Notes under the pieces: generated by a model
The model's database searches: none
Seen by the model: the letters and a program-made list of their open reading frames with translations, nothing else
Told to the model about the DNA's origin: nothing
Part shown: positions 1 through 8,500 of the stretch, piece by piece
Position numbering within the stretch: the first letter of the stretch is position 1
Layout of the letters: each line of letters opens with the position of its first letter
Position numbers and translations under genes: made by a program
Source of the DNA: an uncultured Demequina sp.
GTDB lineage: Bacteria > Actinomycetota > Actinomycetes > Actinomycetales > Demequinaceae
Direction: 5' to 3'
NCBI GenBank assembly: GCA_937925595.1
Contig: CALALQ010000061.1
Location: forward strand, 1 to 39,558
DNA length: 39,558 nt

Positions 1-610
1 CCCACATGTACACGCCAAGGCCGGCAACGGCCCCGATCAGGCCGATGATCGTGGCCACCAGCGCCGGGCCGGACTTGGCGGTGCCAAGCCACACCACGCG
101 CTCGCCCTCGGCCACCGTCATGTCCTCGACGGTGATCTCGTCGTACGCCGCCACCGTCTTGGGCTGCACCGCCCACCCGGCGAAGCCAAGTGCCAGGGCG
201 ATAAGTGCGCTGACCGCGAAGGCACCACCGATGCTCGGCGCGTCCGTCCACGAGTCGAGGCCACGCTGCACGCCCACCGCCCACGTCATCGCAATTGCGG
301 CGAAGGCGCTCATGCCCAGCGCGATCGCGGCCAGGAAGCGGAAGCTCCACCCGCGAGCGCCACGGCGCAGTCGCGGCAGGCCAGTGCCCCACAGCCAGGC
401 CGGAAGGCCAAAGCCGAGCGCGAGGGTGATCAGCAGGTAGGCCCACGCGGGTCCGGAGCCGTCAGCCCCGTTGGCACCCCAGTGGATCGCAACCGGGTCG
501 GGCAGGTCGCCCATCCACAGCGCCTGCGTACCGAGCGCGGCCGCCGTCAGCACGGCGGGGGCCACAACCCCCACCACCGAGAAGCGTCGCGTCACTGCCA
601 TGTCATTCAT
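1..610 (-). CDS. DUF1648 domain membrane protein, C-terminus cut by window edge
   Basis: About 203 codons are visible; the 3' end lies left of the window. The N-terminus carries a hydrophobic segment and then the DUF1648 signature LPDPVAIHWGANG at residues 36-48. Further membrane segments follow (AYLLITLALGFGLPAWLW, FRFLAAIALGMSAFAAIAM, AFAVSALIALALGFAGWAV and a last one before the edge), separated by a soluble stretch with TVEDMTVAEGERVVWLG. The ATG at 610 is chosen because TAGGAGGAACC stands just upstream. DUF1648 proteins are often found with YtrA-type GntR regulators or SdpI-like immunity proteins; the function here is unknown. A perfect palindrome covers its promoter, so repression is likely. 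Confidence 0.75.
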   Translation of the reverse strand, partial: MNDMAVTRRFSVVGVVAPAVLTAAALGTQALWMGDLPDPVAIHWGANGADGSGPAWAYLLITLALGFGLPAWLWGTGLPRLRRGARGWSFRFLAAIALGMSAFAAIAMTWAVGVQRGLDSWTDAPSIGGAFAVSALIALALGFAGWAVQPKTVAAYDEITVEDMTVAEGERVVWLGTAKSGPALVATIIGLIGAVAGLGVYMW

Positions 611-626
611 TGGTTCCTCCTAGTTT

Positions 627-643
627 TTATAGCGTAACTATAA
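627..643. promoter_or_regulatory. Operator-like palindrome upstream of the DUF1648 gene
   Basis: TTATAG-CGTAA-CTATAA is a perfect 6-5-6 inverted repeat, AT-rich in GC-rich surroundings, 17 to 33 bases upstream of the ATG at 610. It overlaps the likely -10 of that gene. The size and spacing fit a dimeric GntR-type repressor, but no regulator gene is in the window. Confidence 0.5.
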
Positions 644-682
644 CAATGAGTCGCGACAGCGACAAGTCGGCTCAAGCCGGGG

Positions 683-688
683 TAGCGT
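683..688 (+). promoter_or_regulatory. -10 element, leaderless promoter of the TolB-like gene
   Basis: TAGCGT ends 6 bases before the ATG at 695. It overlaps a copy of the dispersed octamer AGCGTCGG (684-691). Confidence 0.5.
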
Positions 689-694
689 CGGGCC

Positions 695-1573
695 ATGGCA
701 CGCACCCTGCGACCCGGACAACGCGCCCAGCTGTTCGTGATTGACGTCGCCACGGGCGAGTCAACGCTCGTCACCGAATCCCACGACCTGCTCTTCGAGG
801 CACCCAACTGGACGCCAGACGGACGCTGGCTCATCGTCAATGGCGACGGCGGCCTCTTCCGCATCTCGCCACAGGGCGGCGCCCTCGAACCCATCGACCT
901 TGGCGGCGTGACGGAGCTCAACAACGACCACGTGCTCTCCCCTGACGGCACCACCGTCTACGTCAGCAGCGACGACGGCCACCTCTACGCCATCGCACTC
1001 GACGGCGCACCCAATCCGCGCCGCGTGAGCAACGACCGCGGGCCGCAGTTCAGGTACTACCTGCACGGCATCTCGCCTGACGGCTCCCAGCTCGCCTACA
1101 TAGGCCTCGAGATCCTCGCCGACGCCGTGCGCACCAACGTCTTCACCATCCCCTCGGCAGGCGGTGCAGACATGCAGCTCACCAACGAGGACGCGCCTCA
1201 CGACGGCAGCGAGTTCTCGCCCGATGGCGAGTGGATCTACTTCAACTCAGAGCGCGGCTCAACTGAGCCAGGGCACGCGCAGCTGTTCCGCATGAGCGTC
1301 GACGGGGAGGACATCGAGCAGCTGACCTTCGACGAGCGCGTCAACTGGTTTCCGCACCTGAACCCTGCGGGCGACACCATGGCTTACATCTCGTACCCCC
1401 CGGGGACCCTTGGGCACCCGGCGGACCTCGACGTCATCATTCGCATCGCGGATCCCAACGGCGCGGACGCTCGCGATCTGGTGCACCTCTTTGGCGGCCA
1501 GGGAACCCTCAACGTGAACTCATGGGACCCCACGGGAACGAAGCTGGCGTACGTCGCCTATCCCGTGGACTGA
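695..1573 (+). CDS. TolB-like beta-propeller (PD40 repeat) protein
   Basis: 292 residues without a signal peptide. PD40/WD40-like blades repeat through the protein, each with a DG.W or SPDG core: TPDGRWLIV near residue 45, SPDGTTVYVSSDDG near 88, SPDGSQLAYIG near 127, SPDGEWIYFNSERG near 176, NPAGDTMAYISYP near 225 and DPTGTKLAYVAYP at the end. Such propellers are binding scaffolds; similar short actinobacterial proteins are annotated as TolB family or periplasmic component of Tol biopolymer transport, but without a signal peptide a cytoplasmic place is more likely. The start is set by a -10 hexamer 6 bases upstream, with no Shine-Dalgarno sequence. It is divergent from the DUF1648 gene. Confidence 0.8.
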   Translation: MARTLRPGQRAQLFVIDVATGESTLVTESHDLLFEAPNWTPDGRWLIVNGDGGLFRISPQGGALEPIDLGGVTELNNDHVLSPDGTTVYVSSDDGHLYAIALDGAPNPRRVSNDRGPQFRYYLHGISPDGSQLAYIGLEILADAVRTNVFTIPSAGGADMQLTNEDAPHDGSEFSPDGEWIYFNSERGSTEPGHAQLFRMSVDGEDIEQLTFDERVNWFPHLNPAGDTMAYISYPPGTLGHPADLDVIIRIADPNGADARDLVHLFGGQGTLNVNSWDPTGTKLAYVAYPVD

Positions 1574-1612
1574 TCGCCGGGGACCATGGCCCCGCGGCGC
1601 ATCCCCAGCGCG

Positions 1613-1775
1613 CTGCGTGTCGATAACGCCCGGATCCGGGCGGGTGGGGCGCGCTGCGTGTCGGTTGCGGCTACGTCACGCGCGGTGACTCGATGGCGGT
1701 CGCGACACGGTCATCAGCCGCAAGCGACACGCAGGACGCGTGACACCCGGAAAAGTGGGCGCTAGCGACACGCAG
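1613..1775. repeat. Nested inverted-repeat patch built on CTGCGTGTCG
   Basis: Four copies of one decamer lie in a 163-base patch: CTGCGTGTCG at 1613-1622 and 1654-1663, and its complement CGACACGCAG at 1725-1734 and 1766-1775. The inner pair extends to arms of 19 bases (1654-1672 and 1716-1734, one mismatch) with the sequence CTGCGTGTCGGTTGCGGCT on the left. The spacing between copies is the same on both sides (41 bases). It lies between two convergent genes, so it may act as a bidirectional terminator, but the doubled arms are unusual. The words GTGTCG and TTGCGG recur in the palindrome at 39089-39146. Confidence 0.75.
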
Positions 1776-1833
1776 CTCGCACGCGCGTCAGGGGTGCGGT
1801 GGGTCTCCAGGCACGGCGAGCGCTGGGCGCGAC

Positions 1834-2829
1834 TCACGCAGAGGCGCGGCGGCGACGCGCGAGGATCGCGTCAAGTTGACCGGTCGCGGGCGCGACCTCG
1901 GCCTCAGGAGCGGACCCGGGAGCGCGGTAGGACGCCGCGGCGATGTCCGAGTCGGTGAGCGGACGCGCGTACTGCGGCCGCACCGTGGGCTTGAGCGTGT
2001 AGGACGGCGCGGGCATCTCGCGCAGCTCCCAGCCTGCCTCATCGAGAGCCATGGCAGCGGGAGCCACCGAGGTCTCCTCCTCAGCCTCCTCGATAGCCGG
2101 CAGCACGGGGCTGGGCACGGGAGCGGGGGCGGCAAGCGGAGCAAGGTCCGCGGCCGTGACGACGCGAATGGCCTGCGTCTCGAGGTCGTTGGGCTCGGCG
2201 TCAGCGACACCGGACGCGCGCTGAGCGGTCACGCGACGCAGCGCCTGCGTGGCCGTGGCAGCCGCCTCAACCTCGCGGGCAACCAGGTGCAGGTGCGCGT
2301 CAGCCTCGCGCTGAGCAGCGGCGGCGCGAGCACCAGCAACCACCACTCCGCCAAAAACAGCGGTCAGCACGGCGGCCGCAACAGACGGGAAGGCGGTGAC
2401 CCCAGCAAGCACCCACCCCACCAGCGCGACGAGTCCAAAGAAGCCAGCAACGGTGGCACGGCGACGGGCGGCAGCACGTCGCTTGGCGATAATCCGTGCG
2501 CGGTCGCCGCGCAGGGCAAGCGCCTCACGCTGAGCCGTCACCGCTGCGCGGTCAAGCGGGCCGTAAGGACGCGACATGCGGTCCTCGCCAAGGGCGGCGA
2601 TCTGCGCACGGGCGGTGCCCGTCACAAGAAGCGGAACCTCACCCGAATCAGACGACGGACGGCGGTGCTCGACGCGAGCTGCAGTGGCCTTCACCACGCG
2701 CATCTGGTCGCTGTAGCGGTCCTCCGTGCGCACAAGCGCGTAGTCGGCTCGCTCCTTGATGCGCTGCGGAATCACGTAGGCAAGCACCAAGCCGAGTCCG
2801 ACGATCGCGAGGAGCGCTGCGGGTGGCAT
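1834..2829 (-). CDS. GlpR-like membrane protein of the moeA-rimJ cluster
   Basis: 331 residues from the ATG at 2829 (an in-frame ATG at 2853 would add 8). The N-terminal membrane segment PPAALLAIVGLGLVLAYVIP is followed by a basic region (residues 20-115, with ERADYALVRTEDRYSDQ), two more membrane segments (VAGFFGLVALVGWVLAGVTAF and VAAAVLTAVFGGVVVAGA) and a long Ala/Pro/Glu-rich C-terminal tail with MPAPSYTLKPTVRPQYARPL. I recognise it mainly by position: a membrane protein of this shape follows moeA and a GNAT gene in many actinobacteria (Rv0996 in M. tuberculosis, GlpR in Corynebacterium, where it is reported as membrane receptor of the gephyrin-like Glp in cell division). The function here is inferred, not shown. 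Confidence 0.6.
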   Translation of the reverse strand: MPPAALLAIVGLGLVLAYVIPQRIKERADYALVRTEDRYSDQMRVVKATAARVEHRRPSSDSGEVPLLVTGTARAQIAALGEDRMSRPYGPLDRAAVTAQREALALRGDRARIIAKRRAAARRRATVAGFFGLVALVGWVLAGVTAFPSVAAAVLTAVFGGVVVAGARAAAAQREADAHLHLVAREVEAAATATQALRRVTAQRASGVADAEPNDLETQAIRVVTAADLAPLAAPAPVPSPVLPAIEEAEEETSVAPAAMALDEAGWELREMPAPSYTLKPTVRPQYARPLTDSDIAAASYRAPGSAPEAEVAPATGQLDAILARRRRASA

Positions 2830-2835
2830 GACACG

Positions 2836-2841
2836 ACGGTA
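2836..2841 (-). promoter_or_regulatory. -10 element, leaderless promoter of the GlpR-like gene
   Basis: TACCGT (read on the minus strand) ends 6 bases before the ATG at 2829, which favours that start over the ATG at 2853. Confidence 0.45.
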
Positions 2842-2880
2842 CGGCCGCCGCACGCCCCAGCCGCGGATATTCGCGGCGTG

Positions 2881-3426
2881 TCAGTCAACGGTGCGCGCAA
2901 ACACCAGGTGATCGCGCCATCCGCCATCGATGAAGAGGTATGACTCCCGCAGTCCCTCGGGCCGGAATCCGAGCTTCGCAACCAGCGCCAGGCTCGCCTC
3001 GTTGTGCGGTTGGACGGCGATCTCGATGCGGTGCAGGCCCTGCGCGAAGCCGTAGTCGATCATCAGCTTGACGGCCCGGGTGGTGATTCCGTGCCGCGCA
3101 TGCGACTGGGCGATCCAGTACCCCAGCGAACCGCCGCGCTCGGCACCCCAGCGGATGCCTCCAATCGACACGCGGCCCACGATTCGCTCGTCCACCATGA
3201 TCACGCCGGCAAACGCTTGGCCCTTTTTCCATGCCCGACGCTCCTGCCGCACAAAAGAGGCGAAGGTCATCGAGTCATGGGGAACACCGGGCGGAGTGGT
3301 CGCCTCCCAGGGCTTCAGCCACTCGGCGTTCTCTCGCCTCAGCTGCAGCCACTCGGCCTCATCGGAGCGCGCGAGGGGCCGGACCCCGACATCGCCATCG
3401 CGGAGGACGGGGAGGCGGATGCTCAT
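2881..3426 (-). CDS. rimJ: GNAT N-acetyltransferase, RimJ/RimL type
   Basis: 181 residues from the ATG at 3426, which overlaps the stop of the moeA-like gene (ATGA), so the two are translationally coupled. The acetyltransferase fold is seen from VRPLARSDEAEWLQL near residue 14, through VGRVSIGGIRWGAERGGSLGYWI (strand 4 and the start of the acetyl-CoA loop, residues 82-104), HGITTRAVKLMIDYGF and LHRIEIAVQPHNEASLALVAKLGFRPEGLRE, which is the typical RimJ ending. RimJ/RimL enzymes acetylate protein N-termini or small amines; the substrate cannot be told from sequence. A GNAT gene between moeA and the GlpR gene is a conserved actinobacterial order. Confidence 0.85.
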   Translation of the reverse strand: MSIRLPVLRDGDVGVRPLARSDEAEWLQLRRENAEWLKPWEATTPPGVPHDSMTFASFVRQERRAWKKGQAFAGVIMVDERIVGRVSIGGIRWGAERGGSLGYWIAQSHARHGITTRAVKLMIDYGFAQGLHRIEIAVQPHNEASLALVAKLGFRPEGLRESYLFIDGGWRDHLVFARTVD

Positions 3427-4616
3427 CGATCCCACACGGTGCACCGGACCACGTCGCCGGGGTTCACTGTGGTGACGTCTTCCCCGATCCAGGCGATGCC
3501 GTCTGACTGGGCGAGCGCGCCAAGCGAGACTCCCCCGCGGCCGTCGCCTATGGGCGTCGCGCGCACCACGCCATCGCCATCGAGATCGAGCGAGACGGGC
3601 ACCGCCTCCATGAGCCCCGAAGTTGAGGGCCACGACGCAGAGAAGCTCGCGCGAATGGTCACGCGGTTCTCTTCGCCGAAGCCGCTCATGATCCGCAGCG
3701 CGGGACGGGCGTAGGCCTCGAAAGCGATGAGCGCGTTGGCGGGGTGGCCCGGAAGCGCGATGACGGGGGTGCCGGTCTCACCGATGCGACCGATGCCGTG
3801 GCGGGCCCGGGGAGCAAGCGCGAGGTCAACCGCCCGGCCCTCGCCGATGGTGCCGAGCACCGCGATGAGGGCGTCGGCGCCAGAGAGGCCGCCGGTCGTG
3901 ATGATGACGTCCGCGCGCACCACCTGGTCCTCGAGCGTCGCGGCGATCGTTGCAGGATCGTCGGGAATCGCGCCCACGCGGTAGGCCTTCGCTCCCGCGT
4001 CCTCGACGAGCGCGCACAGCATGTGGGTGTTCGCCTCCGGGACGCCGGGCTCGCCGGACCGAGGGTCCACGAGCTCAGATCCGATTGCGAGCACCACCAC
4101 TCGCGGCACGGGCCGCACGCGAATCCTCGAGCGCCCAATCGCGGCGATGAGACCCAGCTCGCGCGGACCAATGCGCCGTCCACCTGGCACGATGACATGC
4201 CCAGCGACAGCGTCGAAGCCCGCTCGCCGCACGTTCTCGCCCCGCAGAATCGACCGCGATAGGCGAACTGTGCCCACGCCCCCGTCCGTGTCGGCGGTCG
4301 CCGCCACAGCGTCGGCGCCGCGAGGAAGCGGGGTGCCAGAGGTGAGCCGCACGGCCGTGCCGCGCACGTGAACGCGAGGCGTGCGGTCGCGAGCCTCGAT
4401 GTCATAGGCGACCGGAAGCGCCACCGGCGTCAACGCATCATTGGACGCGATCGCGTACCCGTCGGTCGCCGCCTGGGGCACGCTCGGGTAGTCCTCAGGG
4501 GCCGTGACATCGTCGATCGCGACCGCGCCAAGAGCATCGCTCAGCGCCATGTCGATCGGTTCGACGGTCCCCAACGCCTCCGTGAGGTGCGCCCTGTGCT
4601 GAGCCACCGTCGTCAT
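3423..4616 (-). CDS. MoeA/gephyrin-like protein with eroded active site
   Basis: 397 residues from the ATG at 4616. The full MoeA fold is present: N-terminal domains with ATDGYAIAS (residues 49-57), RGENVRRAGFD, the MogA-like domain from VPRVVVLAIGSELVDP through VRADVIITTGG, and the C-terminal domain from residue 325. Compared with E. coli MoeA from memory, several active-site motifs are changed: STGDEL is AIGSEL, GGVSVGEADY is GGLSGADALI, the PGKP lysines are PRAR, PGNPVSA is PGHPANA and the GED motif is GFD. Molybdenum insertion activity is therefore doubtful. Together with the GlpR-like neighbour this suggests the gephyrin-like cell-division protein Glp described in Corynebacterium rather than a cofactor enzyme. 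No other molybdenum cofactor gene is in the window. Automatic annotation would call it molybdopterin molybdotransferase. Confidence 0.8.
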   Translation of the reverse strand: MTTVAQHRAHLTEALGTVEPIDMALSDALGAVAIDDVTAPEDYPSVPQAATDGYAIASNDALTPVALPVAYDIEARDRTPRVHVRGTAVRLTSGTPLPRGADAVAATADTDGGVGTVRLSRSILRGENVRRAGFDAVAGHVIVPGGRRIGPRELGLIAAIGRSRIRVRPVPRVVVLAIGSELVDPRSGEPGVPEANTHMLCALVEDAGAKAYRVGAIPDDPATIAATLEDQVVRADVIITTGGLSGADALIAVLGTIGEGRAVDLALAPRARHGIGRIGETGTPVIALPGHPANALIAFEAYARPALRIMSGFGEENRVTIRASFSASWPSTSGLMEAVPVSLDLDGDGVVRATPIGDGRGGVSLGALAQSDGIAWIGEDVTTVNPGDVVRCTVWDR

Positions 4617-4623
4617 GCGAGCG

Positions 4624-4629
4624 AGCCTA
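4624..4629 (-). promoter_or_regulatory. -10 element, leaderless promoter of the moeA-like operon
   Basis: TAGGCT (minus strand) ends 7 bases before the ATG at 4616. It starts the moeA-like/rimJ unit and is divergent from the promoter of the cyclo-ligase. Confidence 0.5.
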
Positions 4630-4671
4630 CCGACTCTCCGAACACGAAACAGAGAATTTACTTTCCTTTGG

Positions 4672-4677
4672 CACAAT
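4672..4677 (+). promoter_or_regulatory. -10 element, leaderless promoter of 5-formyl-THF cyclo-ligase
   Basis: CACAAT ends 6 bases before the ATG at 4684. The stretch from 4640 is AT-rich compared with its surroundings. Confidence 0.45.
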
Positions 4678-4683
4678 GTGGGT

Positions 4684-5301
4684 ATGACCGTCCGGACGGC
4701 ACCGATGCAGCCCGAAGAAGCCAAGGTGGAATTGCGCGCCAGCATCCGCCGGCAACGCCAGCAGCGAGCGGAGCGACGGCTTGCGGAACACGCGATAGCC
4801 CTGCGAGACCAGGTCCTTGAGCTTCCCGCCGTCAAGACCGCGAAGTGCGTGTCCATCTACGCCTCTCGCCCACATGAACCAGGCACGTTGCCTCTCATCG
4901 AGGCGCTTCACGAGCGCGGTGTGCGGGTGCTGATTCCCATGCTTGGCGACGGACTGCAGCGCGGCTGGGGCGTCTACGCGGGAGCCGCGGACCTCATCGA
5001 GCGAGCGCCGGGACGCCCCCCAGAGCCGTCCACGGAGTTCCTTCCCGCGCAGACCCTCCGTGAGGCAGACGTGGTGATCGTGCCAGCGCTCGCGGTGGAC
5101 TCAAGCGGCACCCGCCTGGGCCAAGGCGGCGGCTGGTACGACCGCGCTCTCGCGGACGTTCGCCCGGGCGTTCCGATCATCGCACTCACCTTCGCGGGCG
5201 AAGTGCGGGACGCGGACACCGAGCCGCTCCCTCGCGAAGAGCACGACCAGCGCGTGCACGGCGTCATCACGCCAGATGGCTACACGCCGCTGCCCCGTTA
5301 G
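4684..5301 (+). CDS. 5-formyltetrahydrofolate cyclo-ligase
   Basis: 205 residues, normal for the family. The enzyme (EC 6.3.3.2) uses ATP to turn 5-formyl-THF into 5,10-methenyl-THF in the cytoplasm, returning stored folate to the one-carbon pool. The N-terminus has the basic ATP-binding helix KVELRASIRRQRQQR (residues 14-28), then YASRPHEPGT and PMLGDGLQRGWGVYAG. The C-terminal signature DSSGTRLGQGGGWYDRAL at residues 139-156 is diagnostic. The ATG at 4684 is chosen over an upstream in-frame ATG at 4615 because the -10 hexamer sits 6 bases before it. It is followed 9 bases later by fmdB, as in mycobacteria, but galU, which often lies beside it, is absent here. Confidence 0.93.
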   Translation: MTVRTAPMQPEEAKVELRASIRRQRQQRAERRLAEHAIALRDQVLELPAVKTAKCVSIYASRPHEPGTLPLIEALHERGVRVLIPMLGDGLQRGWGVYAGAADLIERAPGRPPEPSTEFLPAQTLREADVVIVPALAVDSSGTRLGQGGGWYDRALADVRPGVPIIALTFAGEVRDADTEPLPREEHDQRVHGVITPDGYTPLPR

Positions 5302-5304
5302 AAT
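5299..5304 (+). promoter_or_regulatory. -10 element, leaderless promoter of fmdB
   Basis: TAGAAT overlaps the TAG stop of the cyclo-ligase gene and ends 6 bases before the GTG at 5311. Confidence 0.45.
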
Positions 5305-5310
5305 ATTCGG

Positions 5311-5517
5311 GTGCCTACGTATTCCTTCGCCTGCACTCGGTGCGACCACCGCTTTGACGAGGTGACGTCGATCCACGACAACACCACGCCGGCGTGCCGC
5401 GAGTGTGGCGCCGAGGTGCGCAAGCTGTTTGGCTCCGTCGGCGTCACCTTCAAGGGCTCCGGCTTCTACCGGACGGACTCTCGAGCGACCACGTCCTCGT
5501 CCTCCGGCGGCGAGTGA
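5311..5517 (+). CDS. fmdB: FmdB-family zinc ribbon protein
   Basis: 68 residues from a GTG start. The N-terminus PTYSFACTRCDHRFDEV and the second pair PACRECGAEVRKLFG give the CxxC-x(18)-CxxC zinc ribbon (cysteines at 8, 11, 30 and 33), followed by VTFKGSGFYRTD and a short Ser/Thr tail, all typical of FmdB. The role is not established; the name comes from a regulatory protein of Methylophilus formamidase. Its stop lies one base from the stop of the convergent large gene. Confidence 0.9.
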   Translation: MPTYSFACTRCDHRFDEVTSIHDNTTPACRECGAEVRKLFGSVGVTFKGSGFYRTDSRATTSSSSGGE

Positions 5518-5518
5518 T

Positions 5519-8500
5519 TTAACCCCAGTGCGGCGGCTTGTCGCGCTTCAGTTCGTCGTCGCGGCTGCTTGACTCGCGGCCGCCCCATGCAACGTCCTCG
5601 TCCTCCCATGCCCGCGTCGGGATTAGCGGGCGGTCAACGCCCTTGGGAGGGGTCGGCTTCGCCGGTGCCCGACGCTGTGGCTGGGCAAGCTTCGGCACGC
5701 CGAATCCCATGGTCGGGATGCGCTGGCGGACAGGTTCGGGCTCCGGCTCCGGCTCCGGCTCGGGCTCGGGTTCGGGCTCCGGCTCCGATTCGGGTTCCAG
5801 CTCCGGCTCCGGCTCGGCGCCGGGCTCTTCCGCATCTTCATCGTCATCGTCGTAGCCCTCGACTTCGACGATCTCAATCTCGGACTGTTCCTCAAGCTCT
5901 TCAGGCGCCTCGGCATCGGCCTCAGGCTCAGGCTCAGGCTCAGGCTCGGTCGCGGCATCTGTCTCCACTGCCACAACCAGCGGCTCGGCGGCCGGGTCCT
6001 CGATGTCGAACACGGGCTCCGCTGGCGCGGGTTCCGCCTCTGCCTCGTCAGAGTCGGCCTGTTCGGCTTTCACCAGGGGGATCGAGATGGTCGGCAGTGC
6101 CGCAGTGAGGGCGGCGATCTCCGCGTCGAGGGCGTCGCGAATCGTGGCCAGCGCGTTTTCGGGATCCGTGAAGACGTCGAGGGTCCACAGCGGCACCACG
6201 ATCCATCCGAGTCGCTCGAGCCTGCTGGTCTGCCAGCGCAGCCGGTCGCGGAGGCTCACGGGAGATCCTGCGGTGCTCTCATCCGTGACCACGGCCACGC
6301 GGTAGCCGCGGTCGCGGGGACCGCCAACGACCATCGGAATGGTGTCCACGCCAGCGCCGTAGCGCAGTCGCACGGCGTAGCCCTCGGCGCGCAGGCGCGC
6401 GGCGATGTCACTCAAGAGCCAGTCGCTCGGCCCAGGCTCGGGGCGCTCTGGTGCGACGGGCTCCCCTTCTCCACGGGTGATGAGGTCACGCAGCGCGTCG
6501 ATCGCCTCTGGATCCTCTGCCGTGTCCGCGATGTCACTCAGGTGCGAGGCGTCGAGCGCCGTCACGATGGTCACTCGCGCATGCGATGCCACGAGCGCCT
6601 GGGCGAGCGCCTGCCGGCCCCAGTCCTCGCCAAGCACGCCCAGTCCGGTGGGCAGATGCCCACGCACATCGCGGGCGTAGCCAAGGCTGATGATGACTTC
6701 GTCGACGTCGATGCCGCCGGCCTCGCCCATGGGCACCACGTCCACGCGTTCGGCAAGGGATTCGTCTCGCTCGCGGATCGCGGTGCGCAAGCGGTTCGCG
6801 TGCACCTCGTTGCCGGCCACGATCGCAAGCGATCGCCGCGGCACGGTGCGCGCATTGCGGTCAACGAGCTCGAGCACCGTCATCACCTCGGCACGCGTCG
6901 ACTCGACGGAGTCGCGGCCAGCGGGGACCGAGTCCACCGCGTCGAGTACGGTGACCTCGAGCCGGGAGCCGGAGCCCGCGGTGGGAAGTGGCTGCAGAAC
7001 CCGTCCGTACGCCATAGCGCCCAGGACCGTCGTGACGCGCGGGTCGCGCGGCTGCGGCGCCACCGGCATGACCACTTTGGGAAGCAACGTTGCGAGAACG
7101 GAGACCGCGGACCGCGTCGCGGCCTCGGCGTCGCCGATCACCACCACCTGCCGCGCGCGAGCGATCGCGGGGATGGTCTCAGCAAGCGCAAGCGACTCCG
7201 CCCCGGCGATGACCACGGTGTCGATGACCTGCTCCGGTGGGGCGATCCGTGCCACCTGCTCGGCGGTCGCAAGGACCACCGGACGCAGCGAGCTGACGAC
7301 CGGTCCGTGCGAGGCCCACAGGTCGCGATATGGCGCGCTCGCGTCCTCCATGAGCGCCGCGAAGAGGTCGCGCGCAGCGTCGGGATTGCGGGCAATGGCG
7401 CTGCGTCGACGCTCGGCGACCGCGCGCATGAGGGGGCCGATGCGCAGTTCCCCAAACGCAGCGTCGGCCGCAACGAACTCAGCAACCGCCTGGGCGAGCG
7501 CGCCCTGCGAGGCAAGTCGCGGATCGGCAGTGACCATCGCCTCGTAAGCGGAGGCCCACCAGGCGAACTCGAGATCGCGGCGCACCTGCTCTGGGCTCGC
7601 TCCCCGCGCACGCAGGTCTTCGAGCAGGCCGCCAAGGCCCACCTCGGTGAGGTCCTTCTCGAGCGGTCGGGCGCGGGCGGCCTCGAGCGTGCCGGGGATG
7701 CCTTCGGCGAGCTCGGTGAGGATGCGCGTCATGTCGTCCCACGGCAGCTCTGGCAGATCGTCGCGGCCGGTGACCTGCTGGATGGGACCGGCGAGTCGCG
7801 TCCATAAGCGCAGCACCTGCTCCACGCGGTCCGCGAAGATGTCGAAGTCGTCGGGAACCACGGGCCAGCCACCGGCCGACGCCATGGCGCGCCAGCGCAG
7901 CGCCTGGTCGTTGGCCTTCACCAGGTCCGCGTGCAGGCTCGCCTTGGAGCGCCCGGGCCGCAGCAGCTCGACGGCGCGGCGCACGAGTGCGCGCCGGTCG
8001 CGGCGGGCAATCGCGGTCTCGCGCTCCGACGACGGCGCGGTCGCCTCCACAAGGTCGTGCAGCGAGCGGTGGAACACCGCGGGCGAGAAGATCTCGAGGG
8101 TCGCCCGCAGGTCAGTGAAGAGTTGGACCTGATCCGACCAGTGTGCGAGCGACGTGGCCTCGTCGACTCCGGTCTCATGCGCAGCAAGCGCGGATTCCGT
8201 GCGCATCTTGGGGATGTGGCGCACCAGCAGCGTCGCGAGCGCCTCGTCGAGGGCGGCGCCCTCTGCGGGATCGTCCGTGACGGGAGACCACCAGGGCACC
8301 AGCTCGACGTTGCTCATCGTGATGGGCGCGGTCTCCGTCGTCACCTCGTCGCGCTCGCCCAGCTTGGTGACGACTGCGTCGGCCACAGAGGCGAAGCCGT
8401 GTTCGGAGATGATCGCGCCAGCGTCGGCACTGAGTCGCACCGTTGTGGCCGGGAATGGAGCCGTGGACGTGAGGCGCACGATCGCCTGCACTGCCTCAAA

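Noticed and set aside
695..954. Long open frames opposite the TolB-like gene and opposite most other genes
   Set aside because: At this GC content the opposite and shifted frames stay open by chance. They show no domain, no start signal and poor composition.
1834..2829. Reading the GlpR-like gene as a secreted protein
   Set aside because: There are three membrane segments and no cleavage site, so it is an integral membrane protein.
5538..6108. Plus-strand Ser/Gly- and Pro/Arg-rich frames opposite the tail of the helicase-like gene
   Set aside because: They are the complement of the Glu-Pro repeat tract, with no start signal or family match.
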